A DNA stretch of 44,270 nucleotides, taken from assembly GCA_046582565.1 (NCBI GenBank), contig JAYGED010000302.1, forward strand, positions 1 to 44,270, read 5' to 3'. The translations under genes were made by a program, and so were the position numbers. A model generated the notes under the pieces. It did no database searches. It had not been told where the DNA came from and saw only the letters and a program-made list of their open reading frames with translations. Every line of letters starts with the position of its first letter. Position 1 is the stretch's first letter. Shown here in pieces: positions 16,591-23,463 of this stretch. Source of the stretch: JAYGED01 sp046582565. Its GTDB lineage: Bacteria > Pseudomonadota > Alphaproteobacteria > JAAXGF01.

Positions 16591-17820
16591 CTAGGCGGTT
16601 TTACGGGCACCGGCGATTTTGACGTCGCGTGGAGGCGGGCCGAGTAGACGCGGCGCGACCATTCGATTGACATTGAGGAAGCCATCGAGGAGGCCCGGGA
16701 TGGAAGCCGTGGACGGCGGAGGTTGGCTGGGCAATTGGCGAAGCGCCGCCGCCATGATTTCCGGGTTGCGTTCGCCGTTGTCGCGCAGCATGGTCACCAG
16801 ACCCAACTCTTCCGCGCGCCGGGCGCGGACCAGCTGCTCCATGCGCGGGATTTCGCGCGGGATGATGAGACCCGGTTTGTCGAACGACAGCAATTCGCAA
16901 TAGGTATTGTAGCCGCCCATGGCGACGATGCCGGCGGCGGACGCCATCAGGGGTTCGAGATGGGTGTCGAAGATGATCGCCTTGACCCGAGGCAGGGCGT
17001 TGACCCGCAAATGAAACTGAGCCTGAATTTCGGGCTGCATGAAGGGGCCGAACACCAGAAGCGCGTTCAGTGGCGGCGGCGAGCCGCATTCATAGGCCCT
17101 GAGCACCCAATCGATCATGCCGTCACCGTCACCGCCGCCGCCGGGGGTGACCAGCAGGTACGGCTCTTCCATGGGTTCGGTAATCGGCAAGAGAGGTGGG
17201 ATCAACGGAATCGAACGCGGCAGATAGCCGGTGAAAGTAACCTTGTCGCGAACCGACTGGGGCATGCCCACATCGGCCAAAGGATCCCAGATATCCGGCA
17301 GGCCGTATATCCAGATATCGTCGTAGAGATCTTTCAAAGCGGGAAGCACGTTCTTGCGCCGCCATTCCGGCAGCAACAGGCTCGGGTCGTCGAGCACGTC
17401 GCGCAGGCCGAGCACAAGCTGGGCGCCCCGCTCCTTGAGAAGCACCAGGGTGTCGTGAATCTCGCCATGCAGGCCGAGAGGTTCCTTATCGACGATGAAG
17501 ATGTCGGGATTGAAAATTTCGGCGGTGTGCTTAATGATCGACGCCCGCATGGCCAGGGTTTCGGCGATGTCAATATGCAGATTGAGCGGCGTATACTTAC
17601 CGCTGCGCAGTTTGATAACACCGGGAACGCGGACAAAATCGACCCGGGCGCGGAAATCGAAGGAGCCGATGATCGGCGAGCCGGTCAGGATTATCACCGA
17701 CAGATTCTTGTATTCTTCGACCAGGGCGTGAGCGATGGCGCGGCAGCGCCGCAAATGGCCCAGCCCGAACGTGTCGTGGCTATAGATCAGGATACGTCGA
17801 TCTTTTGATACTCGGCTCAT
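16591..17820 (-). CDS. MurG-like (GT28-fold) glycosyltransferase, first gene of the glycan set
   Basis: This 409-residue protein has its start set at the ATG at 17818-17820, preceded by a GGTGGGGG purine run. The frame is open 46 codons further upstream, but homologous N-termini begin just before ILIYSHDTFGLGHLRRCRAI, as this one does. The glycine-rich acceptor loop and the C-terminal pocket (IVAMGGYNTYCELLSFDKPGLIIPR, about 315-339) show it is the same enzyme type as the 12545-13681 product. A distinctive loop LVTPGGGGDGDGMIDWVL precedes the donor domain. As the promoter-proximal gene, divergent from the ABC exporter-like gene across a 335-bp region, it probably initiates the transcript. Confidence 0.83.
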   Translation of the reverse strand: MSRVSKDRRILIYSHDTFGLGHLRRCRAIAHALVEEYKNLSVIILTGSPIIGSFDFRARVDFVRVPGVIKLRSGKYTPLNLHIDIAETLAMRASIIKHTAEIFNPDIFIVDKEPLGLHGEIHDTLVLLKERGAQLVLGLRDVLDDPSLLLPEWRRKNVLPALKDLYDDIWIYGLPDIWDPLADVGMPQSVRDKVTFTGYLPRSIPLIPPLLPITEPMEEPYLLVTPGGGGDGDGMIDWVLRAYECGSPPPLNALLVFGPFMQPEIQAQFHLRVNALPRVKAIIFDTHLEPLMASAAGIVAMGGYNTYCELLSFDKPGLIIPREIPRMEQLVRARRAEELGLVTMLRDNGERNPEIMAAALRQLPSQPPPSTASIPGLLDGFLNVNRMVAPRLLGPPPRDVKIAGARKTA

Positions 17821-18155
17821 GACTACCCCCACCTTCCCCGCTTTGATAGCGAAGCTCTCAAATACTCGGCCCCTCTTATACAACCACCGCCATGACGCCG
17901 CGATGTTCGTAGCTCGAAAGACGACCAAAAACTTCTTGATGACCCCCCAGGAGGCCATATTGATAATGTCATCAAATACTTGCTTGGTCGGACTATTGCA
18001 CAGGGGGATTTCAGACGAAAGCCCGATTTCTCACTTTCCTCGGCGAGCCAGTGAGTGTTTACCCTACAAAGAAGCTGGGCTAAGGTTCGCATCTGTATCT
18101 GGGGAATGGGGGCTCATCAAGCGGGCAAAGCCTGCGCGAGCGTGGCATCGGCACC
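17821..18155. other. 335-bp divergent intergenic region between the glycan set and the ABC gene
   Basis: It contains no convincing protein frame or RNA gene. It must carry the promoters of both the 11-gene minus-strand set and the plus-strand ABC/cNMP pair, so co-regulation from here is possible. I looked for strong -35/-10 pairs and inverted repeats and found none that I would defend. Confidence 0.4.
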
Positions 18156-20846
18156 ATGGAATCAAGTGTTTTCAAATTCATCGTCCGCTATAGCATGCGG
18201 CAGCAGATCACGGTGCTGATAATTACGTCGCTTTCTCTGCCGTTTTATTACCTGTCTCTCGAAATCCCCAAAAAGATTATCAACCGCGCTGTGGGCGTCG
18301 GCGAAAATGATTTGGAGCATGGAGCCCTGGGGCCCCATATCCAACCTTTCGATTTCTTCGGCATTACACTTTTTGAACTCGACCGTCTGCCGTTGCTTTT
18401 TGCCTTTTGCGGGCTCTATTTTGCCCTCGTGTTGATTAACGGTGGCTTCAAATATTATATTAATGTTTTCAAAGGCTTGATTGGCGAACGCATGTTGCGG
18501 CGTCTGCGTTATCAGCTTTTTTCGCGCATTTTGAGGTTTCCGCTACCGCATTTTCGCAAGGTCTCTCAGGGTGAGTTGATTCCCATGATCACCGCCGAGG
18601 TTGAACCGCTCGGCGGATTTATCGGCGATGCCTTCACCTTGCCGCTCTATCAGGGCGGGCTGTTGGTCACGGCACTGATCTTCATCATGGTGCAGGATTG
18701 GATGCTGGGGCTCATGGCGTTGGTGTTCTACCCGGTTCAGGGCTTCGTCATTCCCAAGCTGCAACGCCGGGTTAACATGCTGGGCAAAGCGCGGGTTCGC
18801 GCAGTTCGCAAGCTGGCTGAGCGAATCGGCGAGACGGTTTCGGGCGCCCAGGAAATTCACGCCAACGACACAGCACGATTTGAACTTGCCGATTTTTCTT
18901 ACCGGCTGGGAAATATTTTCCACATCCGTTTCGACATCTATCGCAAAAAATTCTTCGTCAAATTCCTCAATAACTTCATCAATCAGTTGACCCCGCTGCT
19001 GTTTTTCTCGATTGGCGGCTATATGGTGATTCAGGGGGAATTGAGCATCGGTGCGCTGGTCGCCGTCATGGGCGCGCAAAAGGACATCGCCTCGCCGTGG
19101 CGGGAACTTCTCAATTTCTATCAGATCCAGAATGACGCCAAGATCAAGTATGAGCAGGTGGTCACTCAGTTCGAGCCCGCCGGTATGCGCGACGCCGAAG
19201 ATCCCGAAGCCGAGGTCGACACCACCACGCCGATCAGCGGTGAGCTTAAGGTCACCAACCTCACTCTCACCGATGAAGACGTCAAACTGATTGATTCCGC
19301 GTCCTTTACGATCGCTCTCGATAAACGGATCGCCATCGTTGGGGCGGGCGGTAGCGGCAAGGAGGAAATCGCCCTGGTGCTCGGCCGCCTGCTCAAGCCT
19401 TCCTCGGGGCGCATCGATGTCGGCGGCAGGGACCTCCAGGAGCTTTCCGAATCGGTCACCGGGCGGCGCATCGCCTATACCGGGGCTACGCCCTTCTTCG
19501 TCTCCGCCAGCATTGGCGAAAACCTCATCTATGGGCTTAAGCATCGCGCGGCGGCCGCAGTTGACGGTGATGACAGCGAAGCCGATGCCGATCATCTCGC
19601 GGCGATCAAGGAAAACGTCTTGGCGGGCAACTCGGGCGATGATGTGTTCGCCGACTGGATCGACTATGAGGCAGCCGGTGTGGCCGACCTCGCCGAACTT
19701 ACTGCGTCGGAAATCCGCGCTCTGGAGATCGCCGAGATGATCCCCGATGTCTATGAATTCGGCTTGCGCGGCGTTATCGACCCCAGTGCCAGGCCGGATA
19801 TGGCGGAGCACATCCTCACTGCCCGCACCCAGATGCGAGAGCGGGTGGCGCAGCCCGATTGCGCCGGCCTGGTGGAGAGCTTCGACGTTAATGCCTATAA
19901 CACCAACGCCACCGTGGCGGAAAACATGCTTTTTGGAACGCCGGTCGGCGATGCTTTCGATCTCGATCGAATGGCCGAAAACAGCCATGTGATGAAGGTG
20001 CTGGAGAGTTGCAATCTGGTCGAGCCGATGTTGCAGAGCGGCCATCAGGTCGCCCGCACCATGATAGAATTGTTCTCGGACTTGGATCCGGATCATGAAT
20101 TTTTCGAACAGTTCAGCTTTATCAAGGCCGACGAGCTTGACGACTACAAGGCTTTTCTCGGCCGCGCCGATTACGACAATCTCGCCGCCCTCGAAGACGA
20201 TGACCGCCTGCGCTTGCTGTCTCTGCCGTTCAAGCTGATTGTTGCGCGCCACCGGCTCGGCGTGATCGATGACCGCATGCAGGGGCTCATCCTCGAGGCG
20301 CGCACCGTCTTCGCCCGCGACTTGCCGGAAGAGCTTGCGGAGTCTATCGAATTCTTCGATGCGGAGCGCTACAACGCCGCCGCCTCGCTCCAGGACAATG
20401 TGCTGTTCGGCAAACTGGCCCATGGCCAGGCCCAGGCCGAGACTCGAGTCGGCGGGTTGATCTCTGAAGTCATCGAAAAGCTTGGCATATATAATACAGT
20501 TGTCGAGGTCGGGCTCGACTTCCAGGTTGGCATCGGCGGTACCCGCCTGTCGTCGGGCCAGCGTCAGAAGCTGGCCATTGCTCGCGCCGTGCTCAAGCGT
20601 CCCGATGTATTCATCCTGGCAGAGGCGACATCAGCGCTCGACGGCGCCAGTCAAACCAAGATTACCAGCAATCTTCTCGCGGAGTTCGAGGGTCGCGGGC
20701 TGATTTGGATTCTGCACAGGGCAAGCCAGGCCAGTCAGTTTGACCATGTTCTTGTCATGCGGGGCGGCAAAATCGTCGGCGCCGGCGACTATGAAGAGCT
20801 CAACAAACCCGATAGCCATTTCAATGAATTGTTGGCGGCGGAATAA
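18156..20846 (+). CDS. Atypical ABC exporter-like protein with degenerate, insertion-bearing ATPase domain
   Basis: An 896-residue half-transporter fusion. Residues about 1-340 are an ABC exporter-type membrane domain (helices near 17-34, 78-98, 160-200 and 270-305, with the GERMLRRLRYQLFSRILRFP coupling segment). The ATPase domain starts at about 360. Walker A is G396-A-G-G-S-G-K402-E403-E404, so the Mg-ligand Ser/Thr is Glu. The Q-loop position is A444 (YTGATPFF) instead of Gln. The Walker B Asp is A822 (VFILAEATSALD), with catalytic E823 kept. Signature LSSGQRQ (798-804) and H854 are intact. Between Q-loop and signature lie about 345 residues where about 75 are usual: an acidic, helical insertion with two extra copies of the ATVAENMLFG-type motif. 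The codons at the altered sites differ from the canonical ones at two positions or more, arguing against base-call error. No clear ribosome-binding site precedes the ATG. A cNMP-domain gene follows 24 bp downstream. Likely an envelope lipid/glycan exporter or a regulatory ABC protein. Confidence 0.85.
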   Translation: MESSVFKFIVRYSMRQQITVLIITSLSLPFYYLSLEIPKKIINRAVGVGENDLEHGALGPHIQPFDFFGITLFELDRLPLLFAFCGLYFALVLINGGFKYYINVFKGLIGERMLRRLRYQLFSRILRFPLPHFRKVSQGELIPMITAEVEPLGGFIGDAFTLPLYQGGLLVTALIFIMVQDWMLGLMALVFYPVQGFVIPKLQRRVNMLGKARVRAVRKLAERIGETVSGAQEIHANDTARFELADFSYRLGNIFHIRFDIYRKKFFVKFLNNFINQLTPLLFFSIGGYMVIQGELSIGALVAVMGAQKDIASPWRELLNFYQIQNDAKIKYEQVVTQFEPAGMRDAEDPEAEVDTTTPISGELKVTNLTLTDEDVKLIDSASFTIALDKRIAIVGAGGSGKEEIALVLGRLLKPSSGRIDVGGRDLQELSESVTGRRIAYTGATPFFVSASIGENLIYGLKHRAAAAVDGDDSEADADHLAAIKENVLAGNSGDDVFADWIDYEAAGVADLAELTASEIRALEIAEMIPDVYEFGLRGVIDPSARPDMAEHILTARTQMRERVAQPDCAGLVESFDVNAYNTNATVAENMLFGTPVGDAFDLDRMAENSHVMKVLESCNLVEPMLQSGHQVARTMIELFSDLDPDHEFFEQFSFIKADELDDYKAFLGRADYDNLAALEDDDRLRLLSLPFKLIVARHRLGVIDDRMQGLILEARTVFARDLPEELAESIEFFDAERYNAAASLQDNVLFGKLAHGQAQAETRVGGLISEVIEKLGIYNTVVEVGLDFQVGIGGTRLSSGQRQKLAIARAVLKRPDVFILAEATSALDGASQTKITSNLLAEFEGRGLIWILHRASQASQFDHVLVMRGGKIVGAGDYEELNKPDSHFNELLAAE
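19494..20414 (+). repeat. Three degenerate copies of a post-Q-loop motif within the ABC gene
   Basis: The motif A-(S/T)-hydrophobic-x-x-(E/D)-N-x-x-(Y/F)-G occurs three times in the ATPase domain: residues 451-460 (ASIGENLIYG, the normal position), 585-594 (ATVAENMLFG) and 743-752 (ASLQDNVLFG). Copies 2 and 3 share a longer context, (E)-(S/F)-FD-x4-YN-x3-A. DNA positions are about 19494-19544, 19872-19946 and 20340-20414. This looks like internal duplication within the helical subdomain. Confidence 0.6.
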
Positions 20847-20870
20847 GCTGTTGATGACGGAGGACTTGTT

Positions 20871-21329
20871 ATGACCCTGGAGGAAGACGTCGAGCTGCTG
20901 CGGAATATTCCGCTGTTCGCCAAGATCGAACCCAGCAAGCTCAAACTGCTCGCCTTCACCAGCGAGCGGCTGACCTTTAACCCCGGCGACAGCCTGTTCA
21001 AGCAGGGCGATGAGGGCGACGCCCTCTATATAATCATGGAAGGCGAGGCCGATGTTTTGGTCGACACGCCGGGCGGGCAGATCACCGTGGCGACCATGGG
21101 CGTGAATGATTTCGTCGGCGATATCGCGGTGTTGTGCGATGTGCCGCGAACCGCCACGGTGACGGCGACAAGCAAACTCACCACCATGCGCGTCACCAAG
21201 GATTTGTTCTTCCAGCTGGTCTGTCAGTTTCCGCAAATCGCAATCGAGATCATGCGCGTCCTGGCGCATCGGCTCGACATTACCACGCGCAAACTTCAAG
21301 ACGTGGTGAGCAAGACCTCAGACGCGTAA
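20871..21329 (+). CDS. Stand-alone cyclic-nucleotide-binding-domain protein
   Basis: This 152-residue protein consists of one cNMP-binding (CAP-type beta-roll) domain plus a short C-terminal helix. It has no helix-turn-helix, so it is not a Crp/Fnr transcription factor. The roll reads FNPGDSLFKQGDEGDALYIIMEGEADVLV. The phosphate-binding cassette is VGDIAVLCDVPRTATV (82-97). The ligand Arg R93 is present, and the usual Glu is Asp (D84). The start is preceded by GGAGG, and the gene lies 24 bp behind the ABC gene, so they form an operon. A regulatory subunit or sensor for the ABC protein is the natural inference. Its 3' end overlaps the convergent GNAT gene by 12 bp. Confidence 0.85.
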   Translation: MTLEEDVELLRNIPLFAKIEPSKLKLLAFTSERLTFNPGDSLFKQGDEGDALYIIMEGEADVLVDTPGGQITVATMGVNDFVGDIAVLCDVPRTATVTATSKLTTMRVTKDLFFQLVCQFPQIAIEIMRVLAHRLDITTRKLQDVVSKTSDA

Positions 21330-21785
21330 TTCCTTGCGCATATAGACCCGGGCGTAGCCGCGAACCACCCGGCGGTCGGTCTCCTCATAGCCCAGGGCGA
21401 GATAGAGGGCGATGCTATCGGACATTGTCTCGTGGCTATAGAGATCGAGCGTTTCATGGCCCAGGCGGCCCGCCTCATCCTCGGCATAAGAGATCAGGCG
21501 GCGCCCCAGGCCCCGGCCCTGAAGGTCAGGGTGGATCGCCACATTGTCGAGCAGCAGGCTGCCGTCTTCCTGATCGATCAATACTAAGGCGCCGGCAATC
21601 TCCTCCGTTCGCGCGAGCACAAACACCCGGTGGCGGGCGATAACCTGCGCGTAATCGTCGAGCATGGGGCCTGGCAGTTTGCCCATGCGCGCCACATAGA
21701 TTGCGTAGGCGGCGCTGACGCAAGCGGCGATGCCCTCCGCATCGCCAGGCCGGGCCGGGCGGATGCTGTAATCTTCGCCAGTCAT
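21318..21785 (-). CDS. GNAT-family N-acetyltransferase
   Basis: This 155-residue protein is a single GNAT domain: IRPARPGDAEGIAACVSAAY at the N-terminus, a central strand LLLDNVAIHP, then the acetyl-CoA pyrophosphate loop DLQGRGLGRRLISYAEDEA (Q/R-x-x-G-x-G/A type, about 98-107). The C-terminal part has the family-typical SIALYLALGYEETDR followed by a final strand. Substrate is not predictable; small amines or protein N-termini are usual. It sits 10 bp downstream of xthA on the same strand and is probably co-transcribed. Confidence 0.85.
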   Translation of the reverse strand: MTGEDYSIRPARPGDAEGIAACVSAAYAIYVARMGKLPGPMLDDYAQVIARHRVFVLARTEEIAGALVLIDQEDGSLLLDNVAIHPDLQGRGLGRRLISYAEDEAGRLGHETLDLYSHETMSDSIALYLALGYEETDRRVVRGYARVYMRKELRV

Positions 21786-21795
21786 ATAAACAGGG

Positions 21796-22602
21796 TCAGG
21801 CAGAGAGTGTGAGAGTCACCGGCACATGGTCCGAGGGACGCTCCCAGCCGCGCGCCGGCCGCAGGGTCTCGACGGATTTGAGGGCGTCTTCGAGCGCCGG
21901 GGTGACCCAGATATGGTCGAGGCGCCGGCCACGGTCGGCGGTCTCCCAATCGCGGGCGCGATAGCTCCACCAGCTATAGAGCGTCTCCTCGGGCGGGGTG
22001 AAGACGCGCGCCGTGTCGATCCAACCGTGGGATGCGGCCAGGGCGGCCAGGGCCTCGACCTCGACGGGGGTGTGGCTGACCACTTTGAGCAGCGCCTTAT
22101 GGGACCAGACATCGGTCTCCAGCGGTGCAATATTCAGATCGCCGACCAGCACCAGCTTGTTGGCGGGGGCGGATCGGGCGGCAAACCAGTTGATCATTTC
22201 GCCCAGGAACTGGAGCTTGTGGGCAAACTTGTCGTTGAGCGCCGTATCGGGTACATCGCCGCCGGCTGGGACGTAGAAATTATTGACCTCGACGCCGTTT
22301 TCCAGGGTCGCCCAGACATGGCGGCAGTCAGTCTTGCCGCACCAGTCGCGCACGCCCGAGTCGACGAAAGGCAGGCGCGAGAGAATGGCGACGCCGTTGT
22401 AGCTCTTCATGCCGCTGATTATGGAATGGCTGTAGCCGAGCGCCGCAAAGGCGTCGAGCGGGAAGCTGTCGTTGACCACCTTGGTTTCCTGCAGGCACAG
22501 TAGATCCGGCTGGTGCGCTTCAACCAGGGCGGCGATGCCGTCGAGGCGAATGCGAACGGAATTAACGTTCCAGGTGGAGATGGTGGTGGTGGCGGCAGTC
22601 AT
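21796..22602 (-). CDS. xthA: Exodeoxyribonuclease III (AP endonuclease)
   Basis: This 268-residue member of the exonuclease-endonuclease-phosphatase fold repairs abasic sites and trims 3' ends in base-excision repair. Conserved elements are STWNVNSVRIR (N13), LLCLQETKV (metal-binding E39), NFYVPAGG, GDLNIAP (Asp/Asn pair), RRLDHIWV and SDHVPV (catalytic His near the end). Length is standard. The start ATG at 22602 places TISTWNVNSVR at the expected position. The variant YVPAGGD in place of YxPNG is common in the alphaproteobacterial branch. Confidence 0.92.
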   Translation of the reverse strand: MTAATTTISTWNVNSVRIRLDGIAALVEAHQPDLLCLQETKVVNDSFPLDAFAALGYSHSIISGMKSYNGVAILSRLPFVDSGVRDWCGKTDCRHVWATLENGVEVNNFYVPAGGDVPDTALNDKFAHKLQFLGEMINWFAARSAPANKLVLVGDLNIAPLETDVWSHKALLKVVSHTPVEVEALAALAASHGWIDTARVFTPPEETLYSWWSYRARDWETADRGRRLDHIWVTPALEDALKSVETLRPARGWERPSDHVPVTLTLSA

Positions 22603-22749
22603 GGGCGAGGCAGATTAGGGGCCACCCCGCCCCGCTGTCAATTCGAACTATGGCGCGCGTCCCTGGGCTGCATAATGAGGCCGGGAATATGCGCACAATT
22701 GATGAACAAACCATATGGCTTTCCGGCCTTTTCGGGCTACTCTCGCGCC

Positions 22750-23463
22750 ATGAAAATTCTCGTCGTGCAGCATCAGAATCTGGGCGGCCCCGAAATTTTC
22801 GGTGCGGCCCTCGAAGCGCTTGGGGTCTGTCTCGATATCCGCAATGATCAGGCCGGTGACGCCCTGCCCGATGATGGCAGTGATCACGACGCGCTTCTGG
22901 TTCTCGGTGGCTCCATGAATGCCCTGGAAGGGGAGGCTTATCCTTATTTGCCGCAATCTGTGGCGTTGATCCGGTTATTCCATGATCAGGCCAAGCCGGT
23001 GCTCGGCATCTGCCTCGGCGCCCAGCTCATCGCCCGGGCCTTCGGCGGCCGTGTTTATGTTCTCAATGCGCCCGAATTCGGCTTTGTTGAGGTCGCCTTG
23101 AACGGCACGGCTGATCCGATACTCGAAGTCCTCGGGCCGCCGCTACCGGTCATGCAATGGCATTACGACAGCTTCGATTTGCCCAAGCAGGCCGAGCTGT
23201 TGGCGACCAGCGAGACTTGCCGCAACCAGGCATTCCGCATGGGCCCGACGACCCATGGCCTGCAGTTTCATTTCGAGGTCAGTAGCGCCCAGGTGGAGAG
23301 CTGGCTGGCTTCGTCCAGTGAGATGCCCGACGACGCCCTCCATGAAGATTTCCAAAGCCGTATCGGCGGCGAACTTGAAGGCTATATGGACGACTCCCTC
23401 GACTTCTGCCGGAACATCGCCGCCCGTTGGGTCCTGATGATCGCTGCCCGCCTAGCAGCCTAG
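22750..23463 (+). CDS. Class I glutamine amidotransferase (GMP synthase-like)
   Basis: This 237-residue stand-alone GATase1 protein has the triad visible: nucleophile C88 in GICLGAQ and H174/E176 in LQFHFEV. The frame is open upstream, but the first plausible start is the ATG at 22750, directly before the first strand KILVVQHQN. The fold is that of GuaA-N/CobB-like amidotransferases that act on small amine or acid substrates. No synthetase partner is adjacent; the neighbouring aminotransferase and PuuD-like hydrolase hint at gamma-glutamyl or amine metabolism, but that is inference. Its stop shares the four bases CTAG with the convergent aminotransferase stop. Confidence 0.82.
   Translation: MKILVVQHQNLGGPEIFGAALEALGVCLDIRNDQAGDALPDDGSDHDALLVLGGSMNALEGEAYPYLPQSVALIRLFHDQAKPVLGICLGAQLIARAFGGRVYVLNAPEFGFVEVALNGTADPILEVLGPPLPVMQWHYDSFDLPKQAELLATSETCRNQAFRMGPTTHGLQFHFEVSSAQVESWLASSSEMPDDALHEDFQSRIGGELEGYMDDSLDFCRNIAARWVLMIAARLAA

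Noticed and set aside
17821..17958. 46-codon upstream extension of the first MurG-like glycosyltransferase gene
   Set aside because: Related proteins start just before the ILIYSHDTFGLGHLRR strand, and the 17820 ATG has a purine-rich ribosome-binding site.
18543..20423. 626-codon minus-strand open frame inside the ABC gene
   Set aside because: It mirrors the plus-strand codon structure and matches no fold; the plus strand has clear ABC motifs at both ends of the protein.
18156..21329. ABC/cNMP pair as an anti-phage defence system
   Set aside because: There is no effector domain (nuclease, NADase, pore) or nucleotide cyclase next to it, and the ABC has a transporter-type membrane domain. Envelope export or regulation is the simpler reading.
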